Part shown: positions 1 to 6,149 of the stretch, in pieces
How positions within the stretch are numbered: the stretch's first letter is position 1
Layout: the number at the start of each line of letters is the position of its first letter
Assembly: GCA_002340325.1 (NCBI GenBank)
Contig: DDLV01000110.1
Coordinates: forward strand, 1-8,174
DNA from: Glaciecola sp. UBA2563
GTDB taxonomy: Bacteria; Pseudomonadota; Gammaproteobacteria; Enterobacterales; Alteromonadaceae
Reading direction: 5' to 3'
Length of the DNA stretch: 8,174 bases
Notes under the pieces: model-generated
Databases searched by the model: none
The model's input: only the letters and a program-made list of their open reading frames with translations
Told to the model about the DNA's origin: nothing
Position numbers and translations under genes: made by a program

Positions 1-30
1 TCTTAAATTCCGCCTAATACGCTGTTATGT
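1..30 (+). repeat. attC site, 3' remnant (upstream cassette)
   Basis: Only the right end of this attC is in the window. The R' box GTTATGT lies at 24-30, preceded by a CCTAATACGCT stretch that would be the L' side. Cassette 1 begins at base 25. The identification rests on the exact match of GTTATGTACC to the reverse complement of GGTACATAAC (364-373) at the other end of cassette 1. Confidence 0.85.
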
Positions 31-41
31 ACCTGCAGAAC

Positions 42-359
42 ATGCATAGAATTACTGTTTTTTTAATTGGGTTTGCCCTAGTCGGTTGCGAGGTGAAATC
101 CGACAAAATAGTCGGGTATGGAATGTCGTTGGATGAGCCTTTAAATGCAAAGTGTTTCACTAGCGTTTTCGAAGATATTAAGAAAAAGAGTGATTACGAA
201 ATTGATGTTAAGGTATTGGAGTCTGATGGAAAAGTATCCAGTTACGATTTGACTATTGATGGTCAACGACATACCGACGATCATGGAATTTTTACTCGTT
301 CTTCATTTAAGTTAGCAAAAGAATTTTTGACGGTAGTTAAAGAAAAATGCACTTATTAA
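42..359 (+). CDS. Small putative lipoprotein (cassette 1)
   Basis: I do not recognise the family. From the ATG at 42 the product is 105 residues. It begins MHRITVFLIGFALVGC, a short basic N-terminus, a hydrophobic stretch and an LVGC lipobox with the lipidated cysteine at residue 16, so it should be a lipoprotein of the inner or outer membrane. The mature part is small, charged and has two further cysteines, one near the middle and one three residues from the end, which could form a disulfide. A longer reading from the ATG at 27 would begin inside the attC R' box and put five extra residues before the signal peptide, so the start at 42 is preferred. No clear ribosome binding site precedes either start. 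The stop lies 7 bases before the R'' box of its attC. Confidence 0.8.
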   Translation: MHRITVFLIGFALVGCEVKSDKIVGYGMSLDEPLNAKCFTSVFEDIKKKSDYEIDVKVLESDGKVSSYDLTIDGQRHTDDHGIFTRSSFKLAKEFLTVVKEKCTY

Positions 360-366
360 GTATGGT

Positions 367-495
367 ACATAACAAGCCGATCAAGCCGTTCGCTGTGCTC
401 ACTAGGACAACTAGCTCTCCGGTCTTATTGTGTATGGCTTCGCCATTATACACAAACGCCCTACGTGCTAGCCGCCTCTTATCGGAACGTTATAA
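367..495 (+). repeat. attC site of cassette 1 (129 bp)
   Basis: R'' is ACATAAC (367-373) and R' is GTTATAA (489-495). The inner L boxes pair as CCGAT (377-381) with ATCGG (481-485). The apex holds a strong hairpin, TGTATGGC-TTCG-CCATTATACA, around 430-452. Across this junction R'' and R' do not match in the variable bases; R'' matches the start of cassette 1 instead. Confidence 0.93.
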
Positions 496-509
496 GCCAC
501 AAGGTTAAC

Positions 510-1124
510 ATGAAGACTGTTTTTAAGTTTGTTGGATTAATTTGGGCTGTTTCTTTTCTTGCTTTTTTTGTTCTTTTCCTCTATGCAGAAACTGGAGGTA
601 AAATACCACCCTTAGCTCAAGAGTATGTAATCAATTTTCAGAAAGTATTGGGATCATTTTTAACTTCATATTGGTTTTTTGTTGTTTTTATAGCTTTTTG
701 GTTAGGGGTTTCTTATACATTAGGAAAAGAAAGTGGTTGGCAAAATTTAGCTAAAAAATACGGGAAAAACAAAAACGAACATCCAGATGAAAATTTCCAA
801 ACTGGAAACGGGTACATTGGAAAATCAAGACACAATGGCATTTTAAAGGTTGCGGCAAGTAAAAAAGGACTATATTTGAGTGTACTTTTTCCCTTCAAGT
901 TTGGTCATAAAAACTTATTTATTCCTTGGCAAGAGATATCAACTATTACATCGGAAAGTGGTTTGTTTTCTGAAAAGACCCCTAGTTTTCTTAAGCGTAT
1001 GGGTAGATTAGTTTCTAGTACCGAGTACTTAAACATTAAACTTATCCAGTTTCCAGATCAGCGTTTAACGATTCAAAGCTCTGAAAAACTGCTTGGTTTT
1101 ATTCCGAAGAACATTAAAAAATAG
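510..1124 (+). CDS. Two-helix membrane protein with a C-terminal soluble domain (cassette 2)
   Basis: Not assigned to a named family. From the ATG at 510 the product is 204 residues. It has two hydrophobic helices, roughly residues 6-26 and 50-71, then a basic linker and a cytoplasm-like domain from about residue 105. That domain alternates beta-rich stretches (KKGLYLSVLFPFKFGHKNLF, then an IPW motif near 138-140). This pattern is reminiscent of PH-like membrane-associated domains, but that is inference from pattern only. The ATG at 510 is preferred over an in-frame ATG at 465, which lies inside the preceding attC; AAGG at 501-504 is a suitable ribosome binding site. This is the longest product and longest cassette (776 bp) in the window. 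The stop is 15 bases before R''. Confidence 0.82.
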   Translation: MKTVFKFVGLIWAVSFLAFFVLFLYAETGGKIPPLAQEYVINFQKVLGSFLTSYWFFVVFIAFWLGVSYTLGKESGWQNLAKKYGKNKNEHPDENFQTGNGYIGKSRHNGILKVAASKKGLYLSVLFPFKFGHKNLFIPWQEISTITSESGLFSEKTPSFLKRMGRLVSSTEYLNIKLIQFPDQRLTIQSSEKLLGFIPKNIKK

Positions 1125-1139
1125 TGTAGAGTAAGTGGC

Positions 1140-1271
1140 TTATAACAAGCGCCTCATGGCATTCGCTGACGCTCATTCGGACACCCAATTTGTTGGGGAA
1201 TTTGCACTTCGCTGCGCTACATTATTGCAAATTCCCCAACAAATCGTGCACCGCATAGGCGAGCGTTAGGT
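1140..1271 (+). repeat. attC site of cassette 2 (132 bp, long inner hairpin)
   Basis: R'' is TTATAAC (1140-1146) and R' is GTTAGGT (1265-1271). The middle contains a perfect 19-bp inverted repeat, 1188-1206 against 1226-1244, around a 19-base loop that itself contains CGCTGCGC. It is of the same type as the attC at 6540-6671, which has the same length and a similar loop but a different arm sequence. Confidence 0.94.
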
Positions 1272-1299
1272 TGCTTGGATACTTCGACGAGTTTGTACT

Positions 1300-1791
1300 T
1301 TGAGTAAATACATAATTTCATCAAGAAAATCTGAACAAATATGTTCGAAATTTTTTGAGTGGTCATTTGGAAAAGATGATGATTTCGTTCCATCAAAATC
1401 TGATTTTTCTCTTCTAAATCACTCAGCAGAACTTCATTATTTGGCTTATATTTATAACTGGGACGATGGGCACATTGTACTTAAATGGGTCTTACAAAGT
1501 CCCCTATGTTCAAGGTCTACAGCAAATTTATTATTTTGGCGTTCACTACCGAGTTATTTTGAAAAAACCAATTTTTCAGACCCCGAAACATGTCCTGATT
1601 ATTGTGAAGCAGGATTTGAATTAATACCCATTGTGCTAGAGCGGTACTCAAATTTAGACTTCAGTACTGAAAACATTGCTTTTGATCCTACAGATGAGAT
1701 TGAACACCTTGAACATAAAAAATTTGATTGGGAAATACCTAAGGGGGTTTATGACAAGATTAGTGGAATCGAGGTATATGTGGATGAATGA
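1300..1791 (+). CDS. DUF4274-like protein (cassette 3)
   Basis: The product is 163 residues, cytosolic, with no signal peptide. The central part resembles the DUF4274 family as I know it: ELHYLAYIYNWDDG (residues 44-57, key NWDDG), then SPLC (67-70) and a hydrophobic STANLLFW stretch (73-80). The family's function is unknown; members occur in many bacteria and sometimes near polymorphic-toxin immunity genes, so an immunity-like role is possible but not shown. The start is TTG at 1300, giving MSKYI. No ATG or GTG is available in frame after the stop at 1267-1269, so TTG is the only reasonable choice. GACGAG at 1286-1291 is a weak ribosome binding site. The acidic C-terminus extends past the family core. 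The stop is 21 bases before R''. Confidence 0.78.
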   Translation: MSKYIISSRKSEQICSKFFEWSFGKDDDFVPSKSDFSLLNHSAELHYLAYIYNWDDGHIVLKWVLQSPLCSRSTANLLFWRSLPSYFEKTNFSDPETCPDYCEAGFELIPIVLERYSNLDFSTENIAFDPTDEIEHLEHKKFDWEIPKGVYDKISGIEVYVDE

Positions 1792-1812
1792 ATTCCTCAC
1801 CAGTGAAGCGCA

Positions 1813-1913
1813 ACCTAACAAGTCAATCAATAGAGATTATCAGAGCATGTCATGCCACTTGCATTCGCAACCGCCACGCCATACCCTGCTAACTCATTAT
1901 TGAAGCGTTAAGT
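1813..1913 (+). repeat. attC site of cassette 3 (101 bp)
   Basis: R'' is ACCTAAC (1813-1819) and R' is GTTAAGT (1907-1913). The inner pairing is TCAAT (1822-1826) with ATTGA (1899-1903). The middle is less symmetric than in the other sites and lacks the CGCTTCGCTC-type arms; it does carry a GCATGTCATGC palindrome near 1845-1855. It is the most divergent attC in the window. Confidence 0.88.
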
Positions 1914-1920
1914 GTACAAA

Positions 1921-2229
1921 ATGAGTATTGCACATTTAAAGGAATTAAGAGCTGCGCTGTCAAAGCGCAAGTGGCATATTCATGAAGAGTTACCTGGAGA
2001 TGATTACAAGATTTCTGCAATATGGGTAATTACGAGGCCCAATGGAGATAACAGGTCGGAAATCGCATTTGAGGGACGATGCGAGCTTCATTGCTTACCT
2101 ATTGAACAAGCATATGGATGCCATTTAGTTGCAAACCCTGATATCAATTTGTACTTTGGTGATTTAAAGAAGTCATTTCCTGATTCTTTGAGAAGCTTTA
2201 CTGAGGATTTATCGAGTGAGTACACTTAA
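1921..2229 (+). CDS. Conserved-looking small cytosolic protein, function unknown (cassette 4)
   Basis: The product is 102 residues from the ATG at 1921. The N-terminal half carries HLKELRAALSKRKWHI and EELPGDDYKISAIWVI, followed by LPIEQAYGCHL and a short acidic C-terminus. This looks like a compact alpha/beta protein of a type I associate with cassette arrays, but I cannot name a family. There is no signal peptide or membrane segment. A GTG at 1912, overlapping the R' box, would add three residues (MYK); neither start has a good ribosome binding site. The TAA stop at 2227-2229 is part of the R'' box (ACTTAAC), so gene and attC overlap. The cassette is the shortest here, 391 bp. Confidence 0.78.
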   Translation: MSIAHLKELRAALSKRKWHIHEELPGDDYKISAIWVITRPNGDNRSEIAFEGRCELHCLPIEQAYGCHLVANPDINLYFGDLKKSFPDSLRSFTEDLSSEYT

Positions 2230-2304
2230 CAAGCGCATAAATGGAACGGCTTCGCCGTCGGACACCTCGCTTTCAGCGATACGCCGATTATGCGAGCGTT
2301 ATAA
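2224..2304 (+). repeat. attC site of cassette 4 (81 bp)
   Basis: R'' is ACTTAAC (2224-2230) and R' is GTTATAA (2298-2304). The outer arms GCGCAT and ATGCGAGC pair, followed by an ACGGC-TTC-GCCGT hairpin and a second TCGCTTTCAGCGA hairpin. The left half is almost identical to the next attC (2690-2764), while the second hairpin resembles that of the attC at 5120-5200. Confidence 0.94.
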
Positions 2305-2311
2305 GGCATAA

Positions 2312-2695
2312 GTGAAAATTCAATATCCTAGCTCTAAAGAAATTGAGCAGCTAAATGCTTTATTTAGTTTTAATGCAACCGGTCAAGAGCAAGATTGGTC
2401 AATTGAATTTTCAGACTCATCAAGAGTTTCAGAGTTTCTAGATATCTACAACACCGTAGATTTAACTAATCCTCAAAAAGTAGAGGTAATGAACCTAATC
2501 ATTGCTTCATATGATGAGCTTTTAACTTATAGACCAAAAGAACAAGATATTTGGCATTCTATAGTATCCGCAATAACAGGTGATATTGTTTTACTTCGAA
2601 ATACTATAGAGTATTGGTCATGCTCAGGTGCTTCCGAATATAATGATTTTTTCGAAGTGACATCTAGAATGAGGATGATTAAGGATGCCTTATAA
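2312..2695 (+). CDS. Cytosolic protein of unknown function (cassette 5)
   Basis: No family recognised. The product is 127 residues, largely helical by composition, with no signal peptide or membrane helix. Notable stretches are LFSFNATGQEQDWSIEFSDS near the N-terminus, an EFLDIYNTVDL segment and a central VEVMNLIIASYDELL helix. The start is GTG at 2312; AAGG at 2303-2306 lies five bases upstream, so the ribosome binding site is made from the last R' bases of the previous attC plus the first bases of this cassette. The TAA stop at 2693-2695 is part of the R'' box TTATAAC. An immunity-like or adaptor role would be only a guess. Confidence 0.8.
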   Translation: MKIQYPSSKEIEQLNALFSFNATGQEQDWSIEFSDSSRVSEFLDIYNTVDLTNPQKVEVMNLIIASYDELLTYRPKEQDIWHSIVSAITGDIVLLRNTIEYWSCSGASEYNDFFEVTSRMRMIKDAL

Positions 2696-2764
2696 CAAGC
2701 GCATTAATGGAACGGCTTCGCCGTCGGACACACCTTCGGTGCGCCGATTATGCGAGCGTTAAGC
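2690..2764 (+). repeat. attC site of cassette 5 (75 bp)
   Basis: R'' is TTATAAC (2690-2696) and R' is GTTAAGC (2758-2764). GCGCAT pairs with ATGCGAGC, then come an ACGGC-TTC-GCCGT hairpin and a CACCTTCGGTG hairpin. The left half differs from the attC at 2224 by a single base (CATTAATGG against CATAAATGG). Confidence 0.95.
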
Positions 2765-2770
2765 GTCTTG

Positions 2771-3175
2771 ATGAGATACGTCAATTATTCGAGTATTCAA
2801 AAACTTCGCTCATTGCATGCTCCAAAGAAATATAAATGTTTGCTAATCATCGAGACAACAGTGAGTGATGAGGAGCAAGTGGAAATCAGCAGATGGCTTG
2901 TTGAATCAGGATGTATTTACATGATTGCTTGGGGAATAGACTGCTCGTCATGGGATGATTATGTTGATTTAGCGTCAATAGAATTCAATAGTTATGAAGA
3001 GTCTCCTGATGCAGAAGTCATAATGACAACTTGGCATGATTCGAATACTCTTGAAGAAGTATTCAAATTCGCTAAGCATGCTGCAATTACGCATGGAGCA
3101 TTGGATATGATGGTGCTTCACTTTTCGGATATAACGAGGGAAGAGGAATTTGCAACGTTGTTTGAAAACGCTTAA
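2771..3175 (+). CDS. DUF7684-like small protein (cassette 6)
   Basis: The product is 134 residues from the ATG at 2771. It resembles a family I know as DUF7684: a KYKCLLIIE strand (20-28), SRWLVESGCIYMIAWG (40-55), the motif WGxDCSSWDD (54-63), MTTWHD (85-90) and EEVFKFAKH (95-103). The conserved W, D, C and H residues suggest a structured pocket or catalytic site, but no activity is known to me. There is no signal peptide. An in-frame ATG at 2750 lies inside the preceding attC and would add seven residues; the start MRYV at 2771 fits family members that begin with a similar strand. The ribosome binding site is weak. The TAA stop at 3173-3175 belongs to the R'' box GCTTAAC. Confidence 0.8.
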   Translation: MRYVNYSSIQKLRSLHAPKKYKCLLIIETTVSDEEQVEISRWLVESGCIYMIAWGIDCSSWDDYVDLASIEFNSYEESPDAEVIMTTWHDSNTLEEVFKFAKHAAITHGALDMMVLHFSDITREEEFATLFENA

Positions 3176-3274
3176 CAAGCCGATCAATTCACTCGCTCCG
3201 CTCATTGGGACACAGCCATGGCGCGCCTTCGGCATTATCGCGCCAAGTCTGAGCCCATTATCGGAGCGTTAGGT
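3170..3274 (+). repeat. attC site of cassette 6 (105 bp)
   Basis: R'' is GCTTAAC (3170-3176) and R' is GTTAGGT (3268-3274). CCGAT pairs with ATCGG at the inner ends, and a GGCGCGCC-TTC core lies near 3220-3230. It is a near copy of the attC at 7037-7141: I count five substitutions over the 98 bases from AACAAG to GCGTTA. Confidence 0.95.
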
Positions 3275-3277
3275 GTC

Positions 3278-3667
3278 ATGCGGTCATTTATTTTCATCTC
3301 ACTTTTTACCCTTTTTTCTTGTAGTGACTTATCTAACGACGAAAAGAAGCTAGTAGGTCATTGGGAATGGTCAACTGAGGTTGAAGGATACGGAGATAAA
3401 GGTATTCTCAAATTAGAATCAAACAGAGACGTAACATATTACCAAGAATCATGGAATCCCTCTGAACGGAAGAGTTTTGATCGTGGTGAATTAAGATTTG
3501 GTTGGAAAATAATTGGAGATAAACTTTGTATTGCAACAAAATGGCAAGGAAATGAGTTTTTAGAGAAAGAATGCCCTTTTAAGGTTACGCACTTTAATGA
3601 AGAATATTCAACGATTATTGTAGATGGTATGTTTGTAAGAAAAGAAATTCAGTTATCGAGGATTGAT
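3278..3667 (+). CDS. Putative lipoprotein, lipocalin-like pattern (cassette 7)
   Basis: From the ATG at 3278 the product is 129-130 residues, with the stop ending at about 3670. The N-terminus MRSFIFISLFTLFSC is a short lipoprotein signal with cysteine 15 as the lipidated residue; phenylalanine before SC is unusual for a lipobox. The mature part starts DEKKLVGHWEWSTE and alternates strands (GILKLESN, VTYYQES, RFGWKIIGDKLCIAT), a pattern often seen in lipocalin-like small lipoproteins. Two later cysteines may pair. A longer in-frame start at 3218 lies within the attC and gives a leader (MARLRHY...) shared with the unrelated gene at 7157, so it is rejected. AGG at 3271-3273 is a closely spaced weak ribosome binding site. 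The gene stops about 6 bases before R''. Confidence 0.8.
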
Positions 3668-3676
3668 TGAAGTGAC

Positions 3677-3751
3677 ACCTAACAAAACCATTAATTACGC
3701 GGCTTTGCCGCCGGACACTTGTTCCTCGCGCCGATTATGGTGGCGTTATGT
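3677..3751 (+). repeat. attC site of cassette 7 (75 bp)
   Basis: R'' is ACCTAAC (3677-3683) and R' is GTTATGT (3745-3751). ACCAT pairs with ATGGTG on the inner side, with a GCGGC-TTT-GCCGC hairpin at about 3699-3711. The right half, GCGCCGATTATG, is shared with the attC at 2690. Confidence 0.94.
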
Positions 3752-3772
3752 GCCCATGTTGGAATTAATTAG

Positions 3773-4165
3773 TTGAAAGTTATCCCGGTGTTTATACTTG
3801 GTGTTGTTATTGGAGCTATTGCAACTCAAGCAGTTAATAGCTTAAGTTTTGATTTTATTGGGATTCGGATAATAGATAATCAAAACTGTAAGGCTCCGGT
3901 TTACACGATTGAAATGGAAGACAAATCTATAGTCATAGCTGGGAAGCAGGTGAATTTTGAGTTCACACCGATGGCGACAACGACTGACACAGATATACAA
4001 ATCTATCCAAGCTTAAAATCTGGTAGTAACATAAATTATACCGTTAGAGCTAGTTATGACGATTGCGAAACAATATTAAGTGATGTTAGGCAAGTAGAAA
4101 GAGGATGGCTAATTTATGAATCAATTTCAGATGGAAATATTAAACATCAAGTCCGGGCTAAATAG
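3773..4165 (+). CDS. Small exported or membrane-anchored protein (cassette 8)
   Basis: The family is not recognised. The product is 130 residues. Residues 3-22 (VIPVFILGVVIGAIATQAVN) form a hydrophobic helix with small residues, either an uncleaved anchor or a signal peptide. The rest is beta-rich and polar, with cysteines at 39 and 98 that could pair in the periplasm. The start is TTG at 3773 with GGA at 3761-3763 upstream. No ATG in this frame fits. A seven-codon ORF from ATG 3756 ends in a TGA at 3774-3776 that overlaps the TTG (TTGA), so coupled initiation is possible. The TAG stop ends 2 bases before R''. Confidence 0.75.
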   Translation: MKVIPVFILGVVIGAIATQAVNSLSFDFIGIRIIDNQNCKAPVYTIEMEDKSIVIAGKQVNFEFTPMATTTDTDIQIYPSLKSGSNINYTVRASYDDCETILSDVRQVERGWLIYESISDGNIKHQVRAK

Positions 4166-4167
4166 GC

Positions 4168-4242
4168 ACATAACAAATGTTTTATGTGCGCAAACCGAGT
4201 TTGCCGGATTCACTGCGTTCACCGCATAAACAAGCGTTATGT
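4168..4242 (+). repeat. attC site of cassette 8 (75 bp)
   Basis: R'' is ACATAAC (4168-4174) and R' is GTTATGT (4236-4242). TGTTTTATG pairs with CATAAACAAG, and the apex holds GCAAAC-CGA-GTTTGC. It is the only junction in the window where R'' and R' match fully, because cassettes 8 and 9 share the same variable core bases. Confidence 0.92.
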
Positions 4243-4247
4243 TGCAA

Positions 4248-4622
4248 ATGAATACGACAGATTTTTCTATACTAAGACAAAATACTAGAAGCGATACTTT
4301 TGAAACGCTTCAGCTTATTTCGTCTAAGGCGGAGCAATTGGACTATCAGCAAAGAGTCCCTATAGTAGACGTAGCAGTAGAATTATTTTGTTCTTGGGAA
4401 TCTTGTTTTCAAGACCTGCAAAACTACGATTGGTATATAGAAACGTTTTCAGAGGCCGAACTCAAAGCATTAAAGAAATTCAATACTGTTCTGGAAAGTG
4501 TGTGCTCGGAAATGCCAGACCAGTTACCCCACATCACAGATTTTATAAAAACTAAACTTTGGAACGCACTATCAAAAGCTGCGAGTCTAGCCTTAGAGGA
4601 ACTAGAAGCAAATGCAACATAA
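4248..4622 (+). CDS. Helical cytosolic protein of unknown function (cassette 9)
   Basis: No family recognised. The product is 124 residues from the ATG at 4248. It looks almost entirely alpha-helical, with an acidic middle that includes VPIVDVAVELFCSWESCF and EAELKALKKFNTVLESVC, and a C-terminal helix rich in alanine and glutamate. It has no signal peptide. An ATG at 4239 lies inside the R' box and would add MLQ; the ATG at 4248 is preferred because it clears the recombination site, although no clear ribosome binding site helps the choice. The TAA stop at 4620-4622 is contributed by the R'' box ACATAAC. Confidence 0.77.
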   Translation: MNTTDFSILRQNTRSDTFETLQLISSKAEQLDYQQRVPIVDVAVELFCSWESCFQDLQNYDWYIETFSEAELKALKKFNTVLESVCSEMPDQLPHITDFIKTKLWNALSKAASLALEELEANAT

Positions 4623-4691
4623 CAAGCGCATCGAGCTAGTTCGCTTCGCTCATCGGATTCACTTCGTTCACCACTCATGCGAGCGTTAGGT
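4617..4691 (+). repeat. attC site of cassette 9 (75 bp)
   Basis: R'' is ACATAAC (4617-4623) and R' is GTTAGGT (4685-4691). GCGCAT pairs with ATGCGAGC. CGGATTCACTTCGTTCACC in the apex is shared, with one change, with the attC at 4168, although the outer arms differ. Confidence 0.94.
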
Positions 4692-4699
4692 GCCGGTTT

Positions 4700-5125
4700 A
4701 TGTTTCAAGTGCAATATCGTCAGATGTTTCGAAGCAATGGACTATTGGACGATTTCGTGCTTCGAGGTAATCTAGAAGATTATGAGGAGTTTGCAAACGC
4801 TATTAAATTGGCGCTTGATTCTGGGCAGCCGACCACTTTTGAAACCAATAGCACTTATCAAATTTCCATAACTGAATCTGAAGACCATCCTGAGTTGTTT
4901 ACTTCACTTCAAAATGAAGAGAACATGTATTCATCGATGAATGAGTGGCAATCTCGAAGTATATTGCGAGTTCAAGGTTCAAGCGCAGTGTTAGGCGAAT
5001 TGATTGAGTTTCTTATTTCAATCGGGAGTAATTCCTCTGCATATGTATATCTTTCAGAGTATTCCGAGCGATTGCATTATTCTAAGCATTCACCTGAATG
5101 GAGATTAGAGGTTGAGAGCACCTAA
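4700..5125 (+). CDS. Cytosolic protein of unknown function (cassette 10)
   Basis: The product is 141 residues with no signal or membrane segment. The N-terminal part has DDFVLRGNLEDYEEFANAI, and the middle carries YQISITES and LFTSLQNEENMY. The C-terminal part has RSILRVQGSSAVLGELIEFL and ends PEWRLEVES. This order of strands and helices suggests an alpha/beta protein, possibly of the immunity-protein type, but I cannot name the family with confidence. The start is the ATG at 4700; a second ATG at 4724 is possible. Upstream bases (GGTGCCGG) give only a weak ribosome binding site. The TAA stop at 5123-5125 is part of the R'' box ACCTAAC. Confidence 0.78.
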   Translation: MFQVQYRQMFRSNGLLDDFVLRGNLEDYEEFANAIKLALDSGQPTTFETNSTYQISITESEDHPELFTSLQNEENMYSSMNEWQSRSILRVQGSSAVLGELIEFLISIGSNSSAYVYLSEYSERLHYSKHSPEWRLEVEST

Positions 5126-5200
5126 CAAGTCCATCAATCAAGCTGCTTCGCAGTCGGACACATCGCTTCCAGCGATGCACCGATTATGAAAGCGTTAGTT
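5120..5200 (+). repeat. attC site of cassette 10 (81 bp)
   Basis: R'' is ACCTAAC (5120-5126) and R' is GTTAGTT (5194-5200). There is a CTGC-TTC-GCAG hairpin and a second CATCGCTTCCAGCGATG hairpin. The second hairpin and following CCGATTATG resemble those of the attC at 2224. Confidence 0.94.
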
Positions 5201-5216
5201 ACCACCGGGAAACATC

Positions 5217-5570
5217 GTGAAAAAATTAATTTTTATCTTTTTATTTGGAATAACTTTTACAATGAATGCTCAACAACCTGAATGGGTTCAAGTTCTTTTT
5301 GAGAAACTAGGACCAGATGTAATGTCTAAATCTTCTAATGAACTGACCGGTGAAGATTTATTCAATATTTATCATCTTACTAAAAATATAAATGGAGCTG
5401 ATGATGGTGTCTTCCCGATGATAGAGACGTTTGGTGATAAGGTTATTCCTGTTCTAGAAGCCAGACTCTCAGACACTGATACCCCTCAAGATGAGTTAGA
5501 AACAGCAAAGGAAATCGTTTATATCTTCTTCCCTGAAAATGAGAAGCTTCGGGGGTTGAGTGGTAACTAA
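5217..5570 (+). CDS. Small secreted protein, possible HEAT-like helices (cassette 11)
   Basis: No named family. The product is 117 residues, starting at GTG 5217 with GGGA (5207-5210) six bases upstream. The N-terminus MKKLIFIFLFGITFTMNA followed by QQ is a classical signal peptide with cleavage after NA, around residue 18, so the protein is probably periplasmic. The mature 99 residues have no cysteine and look helical; residues 65-86 (VFPMIETFGDKVIPVLEARL) read like one HEAT-type helical repeat. The TAA stop at 5568-5570 is supplied by the R'' box AACTAAC. Confidence 0.8.
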   Translation: MKKLIFIFLFGITFTMNAQQPEWVQVLFEKLGPDVMSKSSNELTGEDLFNIYHLTKNINGADDGVFPMIETFGDKVIPVLEARLSDTDTPQDELETAKEIVYIFFPENEKLRGLSGN

Positions 5571-5672
5571 CAAACCGATCAAGCTCGCTCGCTCCGCTCG
5601 CTGGGACACTTCCTCGCACGCGGCTCCGCAATTTTCGCATGCAAGCAACTACCCCTTATCGGGGCGTTAGCT
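5565..5672 (+). repeat. attC site of cassette 11 (108 bp)
   Basis: R'' is AACTAAC (5565-5571) and R' is GTTAGCT (5666-5672). CCGAT pairs with ATCGGGG. The left arm CTCGCTCGCTCCGCTCGCTGGGAC is GC-rich compared with the flanking genes. It is of the same family as the attC at 7554-7658. Confidence 0.94.
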
Positions 5673-5675
5673 ACC

Positions 5676-5683
5676 AAGGAGGG
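5676..5683 (+). promoter_or_regulatory. Strong Shine-Dalgarno sequence of cassette 12
   Basis: AAGGAGGG lies immediately after the R' box, with AAGGAGG ending five bases before the TTG at 5688. It is the best ribosome binding site in the window and decides this non-ATG start. Confidence 0.8.
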
Positions 5684-5687
5684 AAAC

Positions 5688-6071
5688 TTGAATTCAATTG
5701 AAATCTTTAATGTCGCTTGTATGGAAATCATGCATGATTGTCTTAATGTTTTTCCGTCGCCATGTGAAGTCAAGATGCAAGAATTAACTGACACAGTGAA
5801 TGGCTATTTTGAAAGTGAAGTTTGCACAGTAGAAAAATGTGTTTATATAGTGAAATGGTTACAAGAAGAAAACTTTCTTGTTGATAGAGGTTCAAATATG
5901 AGTTTTTTTAGACTAACCCTGTCTCAGAAAGGTTTAAATGCAGTGAATTCCGTCCCCTCTTCTATTTCTGAGAATAAAAATATCGCATCTTATATACAAG
6001 AAGGAGTTTCAAAAATCGGTACGTCAGTTGCTTCGGGCATAATGGTGGAGTTGTTTAAAAATGGTAGCTAA
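5688..6071 (+). CDS. Possible winged-helix protein with hydrophobic C-terminal tail (cassette 12)
   Basis: The product is 127 residues from the TTG at 5688, fixed by a near-perfect AAGGAGG five bases upstream. The layout suggests a winged-helix fold: helix 5-20 (EIFNVACMEIMHDCLN), FPSP (22-25), a second helix about 50-60, KWLQEENFLVDRG (57-69) as recognition-side helix and wing, then the strand FRLTLSQKGLNAVNSVP (74-90). The pattern of a low-similarity LT.KG motif after a wing is common in small helix-turn-helix proteins, but DNA binding is not shown. The tail, residues 98-124, is amphipathic to hydrophobic with small residues (IGTSVASGIMVELF), which might touch membrane or a partner. The TAA stop at 6069-6071 lies in R''. 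I do not know the family's function. Confidence 0.8.
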   Translation: MNSIEIFNVACMEIMHDCLNVFPSPCEVKMQELTDTVNGYFESEVCTVEKCVYIVKWLQEENFLVDRGSNMSFFRLTLSQKGLNAVNSVPSSISENKNIASYIQEGVSKIGTSVASGIMVELFKNGS

Positions 6072-6134
6072 CAAGAGATTAGACTCGCTGTGCTGTGACC
6101 TCACTTCGTTCGGCACGTCAATCAAGCGTTATGT
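6066..6134 (+). repeat. attC site of cassette 12 (69 bp)
   Basis: R'' is AGCTAAC (6066-6072) and R' is GTTATGT (6128-6134). It is the shortest attC here. GATTAGAC and the ATCAAGC side are only partly complementary, and the apex holds CACTTCGTTCGG. Confidence 0.9.
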
Positions 6135-6149
6135 CTCTAGGGGAAGTAT

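Noticed and set aside
713..898. Reverse-strand ORF within cassette 2; likewise 7796-8110 within cassette 16
   Set aside because: Both are antisense to better-supported genes, with no start signal and no recognisable motif.
1188..1244. 19-bp inverted repeat as a Rho-independent terminator
   Set aside because: No run of T follows, and its position inside an attC with a similar partner at 6540-6671 explains it as attC structure.
1676..1903. Forward ORF overlapping the end of cassette 3's gene and running through its attC
   Set aside because: It is out of frame with the DUF4274-like gene, has no ribosome binding site, and half of it is attC sequence.
2975..3235. Reverse-strand ORF with the PMSGASELIGLL-type peptide, and similar ones at 4424-4714, 5443-5640 and 7371-7619
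   Set aside because: The recurring GASEL-like peptide is the translation of attC arms on the other strand; the remainder is antisense to real genes. No start signals.
5579..5794. Reverse-strand ORF across the attC of cassette 11 and the start of cassette 12
   Set aside because: It reads through a GC-rich attC arm (SERSERA-type repeats) and is antisense to a gene with a strong Shine-Dalgarno.
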